DNA of 64,000 bases from positions 5,310,446-5,374,445 of the forward strand of contig CM072512.1 of the NCBI GenBank assembly GCA_036898135.1, given 5' to 3'. The translations under genes and the position numbers were made by a program. Of this stretch, positions 24,946 through 37,190 are shown piece after piece; positions within the stretch are counted from its first letter, which is position 1, and every line of letters begins with the position of its first letter. A model generated the notes under the pieces. That model ran no database searches. It was given only the letters and a program-made list of their open reading frames with translations, and was not told where the DNA came from. The DNA comes from Oncomelania hupensis. Taxonomy: Eukaryota > Mollusca > Gastropoda > Littorinimorpha > Pomatiopsidae.

Positions 24946-25850
24946 TGGCGTACGAACAGGGTCAAACGCGCGATGAAAAGTAGCGATGCTTTGCATCGAT
25001 ACTTTTTGAAAAGTATCGCTACTTTGCATCGCTCCGTTACGAAAGGATCGATCCTTTTCATCGCGCATTTCCGAGTTTTTCCGAATACACAGTATGCAAA
25101 TTTTCCAAAAGTTTGATCGGAACTAAAGCGGAACACAAAACAGGCAATCGCGCCAATCTGCTTGCTTTCCTTTCGTTGTGCGTTACTTGAGACGGGAAGA
25201 TGGATGCGAATGAAATTATCGACGATCGAATGAGAGAACTGTTGTTTGTAGATTATAGTCACACGACACTTTCGCATATAGGTGACTACTGGACCGATTT
25301 ATACTGACACCAGCGGGCCAGTTGTTGGTAAAGGGGAAAATAATATGATCACACGTTGACCAATCCAGGATTCGAACCAGCGACCTTTCGGTTACTAGCA
25401 AGACGCTCTTACCAACTGAGCTACCCGGCCCCACCAATGAGAGAACTTGAAGAGAGACCTGTTATATTTATTAATTAATTTGCTCTGCAAAGGACAATTG
25501 GAACTGCGGAATGTTACATAATACATGTATATTATTTCATTAGCTTGACCGATTTCAGTTTTGCAGAAACAGCTTGTTTCGCCTCGGTAAACTTCGGAAC
25601 TGCGCGATGAAACTGCTCGAGCTAAAGTATCGATGCAAAGTATCGATACTTTTTAAAAAGTAGCGATGCTTTGCATCGGTACTTTTCAGAAAGCATCGCT
25701 ACTTTCGCAATTTGCGTTCCATTAGAGAAAATGTGCGATCCCTTTGAGAAAAGTAGCGATACTTTCCTAAACGGATGGATCCTTATGAGAATAGTATCGA
25801 TGCAAAGCATCGCTACTTTTCATCGCGCGTTTGACGCTGTTCGTACGCCA
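24946..25850. mobile_element. Foldback/MITE-like DNA transposon with ~57-bp TIRs
   Basis: The termini are inverted repeats starting TGGCGTACGAACAG and continuing through AAACGCGCGATGAAAAGTAG to GCATCGATAC. There is one mismatch in about 57 bp between the left end (24946 on) and the right end (to 25850). Both ends are flanked by TA, a possible TA target duplication. The inner arms carry many copies of a self-complementary module around GATGCTTTGCATC and AAAGTATCGATACTTT. No transposase frame remains. A SINE with its own TSD is nested inside (25241-25435). Confidence 0.85.
25241..25435 (-). mobile_element. tRNA-derived SINE (Thr-like head) with 12-bp TSD
   Basis: Read on the minus strand it starts GGGGCCGGGTAGCTCAGTTGG (box A) and has an anticodon-loop-like CTAGTAA (AGT, Thr-like) and a perfect box B (GGTTCGAATCC). 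The body ends ATAATCTACAAACAAC. The flanking direct repeats AATGAGAGAACT (25229-25240 and 25436-25447) define it exactly. It is inserted in the foldback transposon. Its body recurs, without the head, at about 57950-58043. Confidence 0.93.
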
Positions 25851-26805
25851 TACATGTCATGCTCGTTGTTCTATCTAACCTTGTGTTTTCTTTGCAATCT
25901 GTCTGGATACAGTCGCCCCTCTTCATAGAGTTATCATCGTGGCGTGGCCACACACACACAACATGCCTGTTGAATCTGATATTGTGTCGGATGCAACGGA
26001 TATGAAATCTGTAATCGCCAAGGGAATATGTACAAGGAATACACTTCGGTCAATTCTGCAGCACACGTAACAAAACTGATGTACAAACTGACAACACGAC
26101 CACAATAAGAGAAAACAAGATGAACTGTACAAAAAAAGGGCCAATGGTTGCCAATAAACTCTCGCGTTGGTATGTTCTCTCTTGTAGACTGTATGTACAA
26201 TTATTGTTCTAGCTAATTTTATATTTCGTTTGTTAGTTTGCCGTTATTTTTCCTCAACTCTTCATAATGCAGCTATTAGGAAATAGTGACACTGTAAACA
26301 CACAAAGCCTGCAGGTTTATTAAAATTCTCCTGATAGGAGGTGCCAAATCGTTCTTTGCAACAGGCAGCTATCGCATTACAAATGGACAACGGTGATGAT
26401 AGGAGAACTCCCGTTTTGTTTCTCTCTGTTTCTCTTCCTTCCCCCCCCCCCCAATCTCCCCATTTGCAGTAACATATTTCTTTAAACTCTTCCTTATTTT
26501 GCAGGTTCCACTTAAAGGATTGCTTCCTGAAAATTATCCGTTTCAAAAACCGACCTTATTTGCTAAAAAAAACACACACTGACTCGATGACAGGCAGGCT
26601 CCATTACTTTGTCACTTGGCTGTAGAAACTTCACCCTTTAATGGGAGGACCCATTCTCATCATAGCATAATAATCTGCAATATGAAAGGCTGACGTGTTT
26701 CCTATTTGTTATTTTCAGACCTAAAATCCCCTCTTCTTCATAAAAATAGCAAACGTTTTCATAATAAAACACGTAGAGGGATTTTTTTTTTGCCTATTAA
26801 TTTTT

Positions 26806-26921
26806 TAAATAATAATAATAATAATACAGTACATTTGTATCGCGCGGTACCTCGCAAACGGTAAGGAAAGCGAGCTCGCCGCGCTTGACAACACACGTGC
26901 AATCACACACACACACACACA

Positions 26922-26968
<47 letters not shown>

Positions 26969-27680
26969 AACACGTATACACTTATGAAATGGTTAAATAA
27001 TTACACTATTTAAAAAAAAACTTTAAAAAAACAGATAATATGAATACCAAAAACCGAGCCGGTGCCGCCACCATCCATGAACAGATGACGTGACTTGGTA
27101 AAAGATTACATATGGGGATGGAAGGGAGGGGGAGTGAAAATTATTGAGTTTGCATGTTAAAAAGGTGGGTCTTTAATTGGCGCTTGAAGGAAGAAAGTGA
27201 TGGAGCATGTCGGAGTTGCATCGGTAGTGAGTTCCAAGCAGTTGCAGCAGAGAAAGAGAAAGATCGTTCACCATAGGTCTTTGAGTGAACACGGGGGATA
27301 GAAAGCAGTCTTGTATCAGAAGAAGAGCGGAGTTGTCTTGCAGGAGAGTAGACAGAGAGAAGGTCAGTAAAGTATGAGGGGGCAGAACCAGTGAAGAATT
27401 TGAAAACAATAGTTGAGAGCTTGTACAAGATGCGAGCCCGAACAGGGAGCCAATGAAGAGATCGGAGTAGAGGGGTGGCATGGTCTCGTTTTTTAGCTTT
27501 AAGAACAAGGCGGGCGGCTGAGTTTTGGACTTTCTGAAGTTTTTCAAGAAGGTAGAGAGGGGAGCCAGAGAGGAGAGAGTTGCAGTAGTCAAGTTTAGAT
27601 AGAACAAATGCACAGACAAGAGTGTTGGTTGTTTCGGTTGTAAGATATTGTCGGATGGAGCTAATGCGGTGAATTTCGAA
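26806..27680 (-). mobile_element. 5'-truncated CR1/L2-type LINE
   Basis: The minus strand encodes an uninterrupted frame from about 27676 to a stop at 27141. This is the C-terminal end of a CR1/L2-type ORF2, with the hallmarks SKLDYCNSLL, LQKVQNSAARLV, LRSLHWLPVRARI, ARQLRSSSDTRLL and a terminal FKRQLKTHLF. A 3' UTR with a long CA/GT microsatellite follows (about 26904-26960), ending CGCGATACAAATGTACTG and (ATT)n. It is 5'-truncated: endonuclease and RT catalytic motifs are absent, so it cannot move by itself. Confidence 0.88.
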
Positions 27681-27915
27681 ATTTATTATTATTATTATTT
27701 TTTACAATTTGTTAATGACGATGAATATGTGTTCCATTGCTAAGATAACAAACGGGGAATGGAGTGTGACACACAAGAGTGGTTTGAGATGGTGTGGACA
27801 TTAACATCAACAGACATAGGAATTCTTGCTTTTTCCTTCCGCCACTGAAGCTAACGCTGGAACCGCTTCTGCTTTGTTCCACTTACACCACACACGTGGG
27901 CGCGCACACAAGGAG

Positions 27916-27920
27916 GGAGG

Positions 27921-27960
<40 letters not shown>

Positions 27961-28320
27961 ATGGAATGTGTGTGCACGCGCGCGCGCGTGTGTGTGTGTG
28001 TACGTGGGTCGGTTGGTACTGTTTGTAAGCTTACTTACGTGCAGAGGCAAAATAGCGCAGAGAGCTACATGAGGGAGATAAAAGCTAGCTGTGTGAAATG
28101 TCATAGGGAGGATGCAAACAGACATGAGAATGCTGCCCTTATTGTTTCATAATCCCTTGACGCACAGACACATATACAGGCGTCTTGTTTCTGACTTCTT
28201 CTCAATGATAATAGCCAATTGGCATCCCACTCTCTCATTCACACACACACACCGACACACACGCACGCATAAACACACACAGATACACACACACGCTCAC
28301 ACACAAACACACACACGTAC
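27916..28320. repeat. GA, GT and CA microsatellite cluster
   Basis: (GA)n at about 27923-27958 and CG/GT alternation at about 27971-28003, then CA-rich runs at about 28235-28320. The open frames across them are repeat artefacts. Confidence 0.85.
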
Positions 28321-28606
28321 ACTGTTGATATTTAAGATAGAGCTGCATAAACTATAACTGCTTTCCATTGGATTTTATGCAACACCTGATGCACTGAAAT
28401 ATAAACAGAGCGATGTCAGCACAAATAATGAGGCCACACAATCATTTGTTGAAGGACAAGATTGAACTTCAAAGGGAATGCTAGATAGTTTATCACCACC
28501 ATCCCAATCTTCTTCACTGGAGTAACTTTTCATTTCATTTAAGTCAAGGTTGTTTCCTGTTTTCCTGCACCTCCTCTCTCTCTCTCTCCTTCCCCCTCTC
28601 AAAAAG

Positions 28607-28608
<2 letters not shown>

Positions 28609-28694
<86 letters not shown>
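28609..28694. repeat. (AAT)n microsatellite, about 27 units
   Basis: Uninterrupted AAT repeats. A CA-rich run follows (about 28736-28798). The neighbouring sequence shows no clear LINE or SINE body, so the array is either free-standing or the tail of an eroded element. Confidence 0.95.
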
Positions 28695-28915
28695 GCAAAA
28701 GCGAAACATGAAATACGAGGTACAAATCAGAATACACGCACACACTCACTCACACACACTCACACGCGCGCGCAAACGCACACACACACACACACATGAC
28801 GGTGTTTTAAGTACGAAGAAAAGCTGCTTAGGATCGAGTTAAGAAAATACGCCGTTGGAAATATTTTCAGTCCATAGTAAAAGACTGTTTCTCCATCTGT
28901 GATTCTCCTTACAGA

Positions 28916-28917
28916 TG

Positions 28918-28969
<52 letters not shown>

Positions 28970-29705
28970 CACTTGTATAGCGCGATTCCATCCAGGTCAA
29001 GTGAGCATGCTCGGTGCGCTGGGAAAAAAAGAGAAAAGAATCAATTTGTTTTGGTCACTGATTAAAAAGATGGGTCTTCAGCTGACGCTTGAAGGCTGCT
29101 TTGGAACTACACTGACGTAGCGAGAGAGGAAGTCTGTTCCACAGGAGAGGAGCTGCACATTCAAAAGACTTTGCTCCAAAGTTCTTTCTCTTATGTTGAT
29201 CGACACTTGGCACAGAGATCTTGCACTGTGAGCTAGACCGAAGGTTTCGCTCAGGAGCGTGCCAAGGGAGGAGTTCTTGCAGGTACTTGGGTGCTGATCC
29301 TTCCTTGCATCCAAACACAAGGGAAAGTATTTTATGTTCAATCCGCTTTTCAACGGGGAGGAAATGAAGTTCCCGAAGAACTGGTGTAAAATGCTCACGA
29401 GTCTTAGCTTTTGTCACAATCCGAGCTGCTGTGTTTTGAACTTTTTGTAGTCTCTGCAGGTGGCACTTGGGCAAGCCCCAAACACAGCTGTTGCAGAAGT
29501 CCAAGCGAGACTGGGTGAGCGAAACAGCAAGTGTGTTGGCCGTTTTTCTGTCCAGAGCTGGCCTAAGTTGACCCAGTGTTCGCAGACCAATGTAGCATGA
29601 TCTGACTGTGGCGCTGACTTGAGGCACCACGGGGAGGCCGCTGTCCACAAGAAGACCAAGGTCTCGTACTGTGCTGGACACCGGATAGTGCAATGGCAGG
29701 GGATC
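28916..29705 (-). mobile_element. 5'-truncated CR1/L2-type LINE with (ATC)n tail
   Basis: The minus strand carries an open frame of 212 codons (29693-29055). It matches the ORF2 C-terminus of CR1/L2-like LINEs: QSRLDFCNSCVWGLP, LQKVQNTAARIVT, LRELHFLPVEKRIEHKIL, RNLRSSSQCK and terminal FKRQLKTHLFNQ. A short 3' UTR ends ATCGCGCTATACAAGTGTCC, followed by an ATC repeat (28918-28966). RT catalytic motifs are missing, so it is a dead truncated copy of a different subfamily from 26806-27680. Confidence 0.9.
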
Positions 29706-30094
29706 CAGTGTACTTTACCCTAAACAGACATGAAATAGTGGCACCCTAATTCCCGTTTCTTTTCTGCTCTGCTGAAGCTGCGGCTACGAAAAAAACACTG
29801 TATCCATAACACAGGAGTATCAACACGTCATGAATACGGGCAAAAGAAAGAAAGGAATGGAGGAAAAGACCTCGCTGAAAACATGCACACACTGGAAAGG
29901 TAGGATAACGCAAGCCCAGCACCAAAATAAATTACTGACCGTTGAGAGTTATGGAAATCCAGCCAGCCCGCGCAATGAATTATGAAAGTGTACAATGCCG
30001 AACAATCAATTGTATACTATTTAATTTATGTGTCCAATTCAACACCAATACTGAGGCTAAATAGGCAATATATTACATCTGTAGGAGTAAACCC

Positions 30095-30548
30095 CAAGGT
30101 AAGGCTCCCTTGTTATCTCCATCTTCCTATACGCTTGCGAAAAACATGTACCTCACAGCAGACCTACAACGAAGAATAAAAAGCATGGAGATGAGGTGCT
30201 ACAGAAGACTTCTGGGCATTTCCTATACTCAGCACATCACCAATAACGAAGTCCGACGGACCATCACACAAGCCATTGAACAACACGATGACCTGCTCAC
30301 AGTGGTGAAAAAAGGAAACTTCGTTGGTATGGCCACGTCACCAGAGCAAATACCGTCCTGCAAGGTACGGTGCAAGGAGGCAGAGGAAGAGGGAGACAGA
30401 AAAAGAGGTGGGAGGACAACATTCCAGAATGGACTGGCTTGACACTAAGCAAAGCCAGAAGGGTTGCTGAGGACAGAGAAAGATGGAGTACGCTGATTAG
30501 ACGATCACCTGTGGTGCACCAACGACTTTCGAGTCACGGGATATGATA
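30095..30548 (+). mobile_element. RTE LINE fragment (C-terminal ORF end)
   Basis: The plus strand aligns with the last ~150 codons of the intact RTE at 59536-62820 (YLTADLQRR, MEMRCYRRLLGISYTQHIT, QHDDLLTVVKK). Several frameshifts follow, and it finishes with an eroded ATAGA/GATAG tail. It is a truncated, decayed copy. Confidence 0.85.
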
Positions 30549-32313
30549 GAATAGAACAGATAGAGGAGTAATTTGTATAAACATGTGCAACTCCTAAAAG
30601 CAATCAAAACGTAAAACCATCCAAAAGTAGTACTGATGAATTTCCACGAGTTTAGTCATGTTCTAGCCTAAATAACATGTATGCTCTTTCGGGAAAAAAA
30701 TACCTTGAAATAGTCGGGGTTTTTTCTTCTACTTCTTTCTTCCATTCTATTCTTCCTTTTTTGTTTCTTTTTTCGTGTTCTACGGTAGTCCCAAAACGGA
30801 ACAAAATACTGCCCCACGGTCCCGAACAATGTCATATAATAATGTCCACACACAACAATAGCCGTCTGTGTACAATAATACCAAGTACTGTGTCTTTGAC
30901 CAACGTAAAGCCAGCGCATTATTCAGGCACAAAAAATACGGCAATTGTCCTCACTGTCAGTTCTCGCGACAGCGATTTATTCCAAATCCCTAGTCGACCA
31001 TCACGCAAAATGTTAGCCAAGGTCTAGTAAACCTGTCAGACGAGAAATTGATATTGCTAGATAACATTTTCTCGAAGAAACGTCTAAAAAGTCCAAGCGT
31101 ACAAAATTAAACTGTCCATGTTTTTTTCATTGCAAGCAACATCTGATCCATGACATTATACGCTATACTTGGTGTTTAACAAAACAAAAAAAAACCAATA
31201 AAAACAATCTCATCAATGCTTATTATAGACTATTCCATGCAACAGTCAACTCAATTTTATTACAGGAATGTCAGATAATATTACATATTTTCCCCACTGA
31301 AAATGCACTACGACTACGATGCTTTTGCACAGAAAACCACCAACATTTGATCAGCATCGTGACAAACATGCTTGTGATGAACTGACACAATAATACAGAT
31401 GGAGATCTTCATTTATCATCAAGCGTTCATTACAAGGTCCATTGTGTGCAGCACCTATGGCCTGAACGTGTGGCGAAAAACACCAAAACATGGCAACACA
31501 TTACTGAGGTAAACAAACAACACACTACTACAAGGTCAACATCTCATGACATAATTACAACAACTGATTTACTAAGTATAGATCGTCCTGCCCTACACAA
31601 TGTTGGTTGCGCCGTAACACAAAACATTTTGATCGTTCAAACTTACCTGGCTCTGCTTTCAATAGTGGTAAGAAGAAAGCGTCTCCGTGTATTTTACTCC
31701 AGTGTGTGCACACACAAATCCTCTTTACCAACGCCAAACAATATTCTTCAGCACATCAAAAAGCCCTGTCAATGAAAATCCCAATTTCATGCAGCAGGTA
31801 AGCAAAAGCATATTTACTCCAAAGATTCAACATATCACGAAGGCAAGCACAAAGCTGACGTTTCCCAGAAGCAGAGGCATCCGAAATCAGTGTGGGCAAG
31901 TCCATATACCGTGTACCACTCAATGACACAATGCTACATCGATATCGTAAGAGAGTAAAACGGCCAGGGCTCAGTGCTATACCTTGGCGCCGTGCCAAAC
32001 ATTTGATCTTTTCAAGCCTAGCCACGCAACCAATGCCAAATTACACGTCTGCATTTCTGTGTGTGTACGCATGTTTGTAAGTTTATGTGAGTGTGTGTGT
32101 AGGTTTGTTGTATCTGTGTGTGTGTGTGTGTTCCTTCTTCATGTTGGCAGGAACATTCTACGTGCGTGTGTGAGCGCGCGTGGTTTGTTGTTGTTATTAG
32201 AGTAAGCAGACAACGTTCTGATCCAATCTTTTTAAGTGCCACTCAAACCAAATGCCAAAATGTTCGTCTGCACGTACGTTCGTGCTTGTGAGCGAGTGTG
32301 TAAGTGAGTCGGT

Positions 32314-32321
<8 letters not shown>

Positions 32322-32410
<89 letters not shown>
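32322..32410. repeat. (GA)n microsatellite (left copy)
   Basis: A long GA array preceded by a GT run (32318-32330). The homologous array in the right copy (37880-37976) has a different start (no GT run) and different length, as expected for two alleles. Confidence 0.95.
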
Positions 32411-32412
<2 letters not shown>

Positions 32413-33415
32413 GCGTGTGTGTTTTCTTCCTTTCTGGAGTAAGCAGAAAACGTCCCGATGCCCCATGCCAAAACAAGCAAACCGAAGTAATGACAGACAG
32501 ACAATTCACTAAGTCCCGAAACAGTCCATTTTCTACAATAAAGAAATATTAAACATTTACAACTCGACAATTTTCTCCACGAAAAGCAACTTGGATTAAA
32601 GATGTAATAGAAAATATTTTATTATAAAAAAAAATTAATATAAAAAAAAATCCTTTTATCACTTAATATGACCCAGATGTCACCAATTTCCCCACAAGTT
32701 TACTTGAAAAATAAAACTTGATAGAACAAAAAACAAAACGACGACACTACCCACAAATACAAACACTAATTTAACTAAAAGGCAACATACGGAATAAAAT
32801 TAAAATTCAGCAAAGAAACAAAAACACAAAAAAGCACGCACACACACACACACGCACACGTACACACACACACCCACAAGAACCAGTTTGCCTGTTCCAT
32901 CAGACGCAATGTATCGTGACATTTGCCTGGCACCACACTGCACTTAGCACACAAAATGGCTGAAATCCAAATGAAAATACCACGTAGGATTAGCATGGGA
33001 GCTAAACTTACAATGGTCGTGTCGCAGTCAATTAAGGCATCAAACTACAATCTCCTGCAGACGAGATTAAATGCACTTAACCAGGTCTATTCTGGGCGCC
33101 TATGATTTGTTTATATGCTGATGCCATAACTCTAATAGCATATTCTCCTTAGTATTAAATTTAAAAAAGGATAAAAGCTCTGAAAACGTAACGAGAAGTG
33201 ACGTTCAAAGGGACGACGACAACATCTTTTTTGTATAACAAAAAACAAACTTGGCAGCAAAACATACCAAGCACGTGCTGACATAAGCACTGACGTTTGT
33301 AGAAAATCAACAAAAGCCCCACCCCACCTACACCCCTCCATCACTCATACACCGTCTCTGTATTTGTCAAAGTTCCCATCATGCAGCCAGGACGCTTGTT
33401 CTCAAACGCAGCCCC

Positions 33416-33490
33416 CTATCCTATCATATCCTATCCTATCCCATAACTCTAAGGTCGTTGGGACACCACAGATGATCGTTTAACCAGCGC
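33416..33490 (-). mobile_element. RTE 3'-end fragment (left copy)
   Basis: The TATCCTATCCTATCCCATAAC segment and the following GATGATCGTTTAACCAGC match the last ~75 bp of the intact RTE. This includes its ATAGG-type tail on the minus strand. It is extremely 5'-truncated. Confidence 0.8.
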
Positions 33491-33589
33491 CCCCCATCAG
33501 ACTGCAAAAACGCATTTTATCAAAGATTTCGATGTCGTTAGTTAACCTTGGTTCCTAAGCGCTTTGTTATCCAGACCCAGATCCAGCTC

Positions 33590-33788
33590 AAGATGAAAGC
33601 TAAAAGGGGCAGAGCGCATATGACTCACATGCTCCTTATGGAACTCGCAATAGTTAATATCAAAATGAGTGCCCAGAAAAAACAAAATGAAATGTGGCAC
33701 TAAAATGCAAATACCGACTTCGATCTTTTCCGGCTCCTAAATACACTCATGTACTATCAAATAAAATACAGCAAAAGTTCTATTATAC

Positions 33789-33827
<39 letters not shown>

Positions 33828-34408
33828 ACACACACACACACACCACACACACCCTCACACACACACACAAACAAACAAAAAACAAAAAAACTTGGTGATC
33901 TTGGGATGACCTTATTGTTTAGTGACCTTGACCTAGGATGATCTTGACTCTCACGTGACCTCTCATGCATGTATGATCAAAATTAACCCAATGTCATTGC
34001 ATAATATGGGTTTAAAAAAAAAGGCATTCCACTGTAAGATGTCTTAATTTTTGGATGTTTTTGCAAGGCTTAAAATGACCATGATCTTCAAGATAACGCA
34101 AAAACGGAACATACATGAAAAATCAATCTATCATCTCTAGAAGTCAACACGTTTGGACTTTATACCTCTCACAGTTCAGGGTCAAGGTCACTTTAAAGTA
34201 CCTATACTAACCGACTTTGGACAGCTCCAGTGACCCTGACCTTGGTGTGAGGTTGAACAAATTTGTATAGTACGTGTGTCTCATTGATATCGATCACGAA
34301 TGAAAGAATCCTAAGTTCGATATTAATAACCTAGAAAAAAAGTTAAATGTGAAAAATTGTCTTTATATAATTGTTGACCCTGTGAACTTGAAGTGAAGTA
34401 ATTTATTC
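33590..34408 (+). mobile_element. TGACCTTGA-rich dispersed repeat, 5' part (left copy)
   Basis: This is homologous to 11315-12400, including CATATGACTCAC near the start and the TGACCTTGA motifs. It carries a CA microsatellite (about 33788-33845) absent from the first copy. It is interrupted at about 34408 by a tRNA-like repeat and resumes at about 35625 with CATCTTACCAAGCTTGG. Confidence 0.65.
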
Positions 34409-35624
34409 ACTGATCATTTATGTGTAGCGGAAAGGGAGGCGACTGGTTGAGGCTTGGGAGAGAAATTGTCTACCTTGATTTTCTTGGTTAGACTAGCCTT
34501 GGGTGGCTCCTGCTTTGCAGAATCCTTTGGGTATGCCATTGGGTTACGCAGGACAAGGCGACACGACATTTGTTCTCCCCGGCTGACCATTCGCCTGCTG
34601 CTTTTGGCGGTGAGCGGGACCAGTTCAGCTCAGTAGGTAGATTACCGTCCCCGGACACATCAGCGTATTCACACTTTTCTGCTATCCTATGCACCAACGG
34701 GTTTTAGTGAGTTATTTCCAAATATTCAAGAATAATAACATGTGTCACTGGCCACCAGTATCGTACCCTCCCTTTTTTTTTTTTTGCTGCAGTTTATTAT
34801 CCCTTTCTATCGCCAGTGGCGCGCCTAAACCCTACCTACCTAACATTATTTGTGAATTTTGGAAAAATATTCGAAAAAACATAACGCCCAGATGCTGGCT
34901 CGAACCCACACCTGTCAGGCGCCATTGGTTTCTGACTTGTGGACAAGGCAAGTTAGTCCCGCCTTAGCCCACTTGGCCACAACGCTCGCCTAACATAGTC
35001 AACTACTTCGTGTTTTGTGAAGGTTGCGACGGCGAAGCTATGGAAAACTACAAGAGTCTTCAGGTCCTGTTTCACTTTCTGTCAATGATCGACGCACCTC
35101 CGAAGTCGCCACAAATACAGGCCTCTCTAGGATTGTTTTCTGCATTCTTTCACTGAGCATGTACTTCCTCCACCGTTTTTATACTTATCCCACTCGTTTT
35201 CTGGCTCTAACAATCGTCGTTTTCGGCAATTTGCCATAGTTAAAAGTCACGCATCAAGCTTTGATAAAAGCAAAACAAGCCAAACCGGAACTTGGTTTCA
35301 TAGTAACCTCGTTTTAATTTATAATGGCGATACCCACGAGTTTTTATGAGAGGTGCCGGAAAGTTGTGAATAGGGAACTAATGCGGGACCACACTGTCGG
35401 CAGGCATTTTATGCAAGTCGGTGGCAGCAACTTTGCAGTAGAGTGCGTGGCACTAGTAGCCGGCAACCCGGTACTACCAACCACGCTTCACCGCCTTGCA
35501 GGACAAAAATTTTTATGTCCCTCTTTTGAGGGATAAAATGAAAATAACAGCTCGGGTGGAGCAATGTTCTCAAGGTCGTGGCCGAGAGACGGGAGTCAAA
35601 TACTCCGCTCGGCTACATATGATG
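34409..35624 (-). mobile_element. 420-bp tRNA-like repeat split by a nested insertion (left copy)
   Basis: The two outer parts (34409-34628 and 35384-35624), read on the minus strand, match the elements at 53928-54345 and 54519-54945. The 5' end is TGTAGCCGAGCGGAGTATTTG, and the 3' part contains the CTGATG-like and AGACAAT segments. The middle (34629-35383) is foreign and contains the SINE at 34771-34990. GCGGGACCA occurs on both sides of the break (about 34615 and 35385), suggesting a short target duplication. Confidence 0.6.
34771..34990 (-). mobile_element. Class II tRNA SINE with poly-A tail (left copy)
   Basis: On the minus strand it has a GGCCAAGTGGGCTAAGGCGG box A, a long variable region, box B (GGTTCGAGCC), a body through AATGTTAGGTAGGTAGGG and CTGCAGC, then a short poly-A (T run 34774-34784). 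The head is the same as at 11676. Confidence 0.75.
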
Positions 35625-35689
35625 TCGCATGGGTACACACCATCTTACCAAGCTTGGTTGTGATAATTGAAATAGGTTCTAAGTAAAAA

Positions 35690-36272
35690 AAGGAAATACG
35701 CAGTATTTCGTCCATACGCCATCTTCTTTCTGAAGAATCAACAAAAAAAAACTCTTCTGTGTGAATCTGTACTTTCTAGAATTGATTACTGCAATTCCTT
35801 ACTCTCTGGCTTTCATGGCTATCTCATTCAGAAAATTCAAAACGTCCAGAATCATGTTGCCCGGTTAATATTTCGCTCAAGTAAATTTGACCATGTCACT
35901 CCTCTTTTTCAGTCCTTTCACTGACTTCCTGCGGAGCGGCGTATCCAGCATAAAGATTCGTGCATTTGTTTCAATGTCCTCAACTCCACTGCCCCTCACA
36001 AAATATTGCTGACCTTCTACACATTTACATACCTTCTAGACAACTTCGCTCTTCTTCTGACATCCGTCTATTTGAAGTTCCATTTGTGCGGACGAAATCA
36101 TATGGTGAACGGGGCCTTAGTATTTGGAACAAACTGACTGTTTCTCTCAGAAATTCATCTTCAATTAAGTCGTTTAAATCAACTCTTAAAACTCTTTATT
36201 TTCCTTCTACCGATTGAAATCGATGAAACAGATCTACAAAGTCAAAGTTCGCGTGTGAGTGTGTGCGCGTGA

Positions 36273-36320
<48 letters not shown>

Positions 36321-36484
36321 CTAGGTAGAAACGATGTTACTCTGACATACACTTGAAACTCTACGTACTTTCTTTTGACGACCCCGTTATTTTGACGTTT
36401 TAGTTAGTTTTTTCTCATTTTGTTTTATATAAGTTGTTCTGTACTCATGTAAGCGCCTAGAACTAAGTCTAGATTAGACGCATA

Positions 36485-36571
<87 letters not shown>

Positions 36572-36572
36572 T
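35690..36572 (+). mobile_element. Decayed CR1/L2-type LINE with (AAT)n tail (left copy)
   Basis: Broken plus-strand frames show CR1/L2 C-terminal signatures: IDYCNSLLSGF, IQNVQNHVARL, SRQLRSSSDIRLFEVPF, SYGERGLSIWNKL and FKSTLKTL. A GT microsatellite (36270-36320), the GTAAGCGCCTAGAAC terminus and an AAT array (36486-36572) follow. Stops and frameshifts show decay. Confidence 0.85.
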
Positions 36573-36690
36573 CACTACAATAATTCAGTGTATTCAGTGT
36601 CTGCCCCTCCGCCACCCTCCTCGCCTACTCAAAAATAATCTTCATCATCGTAGCCATCATCATCAGCAGCAGCAGCAGCATCATCATCCT

Positions 36691-37190
36691 NNNNNNNNNN
36701 NNNNNNNNNNNNNNNNNNNNNNNNNNNNNNNNNNNNNNNNNNNNNNNNNNNNNNNNNNNNNNNNNNNNNNNNNNNNNNNNNNNNNNNNNNNNNNNNNNNN
36801 NNNNNNNNNNNNNNNNNNNNNNNNNNNNNNNNNNNNNNNNNNNNNNNNNNNNNNNNNNNNNNNNNNNNNNNNNNNNNNNNNNNNNNNNNNNNNNNNNNNN
36901 NNNNNNNNNNNNNNNNNNNNNNNNNNNNNNNNNNNNNNNNNNNNNNNNNNNNNNNNNNNNNNNNNNNNNNNNNNNNNNNNNNNNNNNNNNNNNNNNNNNN
37001 NNNNNNNNNNNNNNNNNNNNNNNNNNNNNNNNNNNNNNNNNNNNNNNNNNNNNNNNNNNNNNNNNNNNNNNNNNNNNNNNNNNNNNNNNNNNNNNNNNNN
37101 NNNNNNNNNNNNNNNNNNNNNNNNNNNNNNNNNNNNNNNNNNNNNNNNNNNNNNNNNNNNNNNNNNNNNNNNNNNNNNNNNNNNNNNNNN
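36691..37190. other. Assembly gap (500 N)
   Basis: Exactly 500 N, a conventional placeholder length for a gap of unknown size. Reading frames across it are meaningless. It lies between the two copies of the 5.07-kb segment. Confidence 0.99.

Larger units (their letters stand above)
31617..36690. repeat. 5.07-kb segment, left copy, ending at the N gap
   Basis: This is nearly identical to 37191-42259 along its full length, with SNPs, small indels and microsatellite length differences. It ends exactly at the first N (36691) and its partner starts exactly after the last N. That is the pattern of two overlapping contig ends, probably two haplotypes, placed in tandem instead of merged. Elements in it should probably be counted once. 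Confidence 0.93.

Noticed and set aside
25360..25435. tRNA-Thr-like sequence with good boxes A and B
   Set aside because: It lies inside a 195-bp SINE bounded by a 12-bp TSD, and its anticodon stem is poorly paired.
32197..32570. Ser/Leu-rich and Arg/Glu-rich open frames
   Set aside because: Artefacts of the GA/CT microsatellite; the same applies at 37767-38134, 42783-42995, 49353-49832 and 53696-54003.
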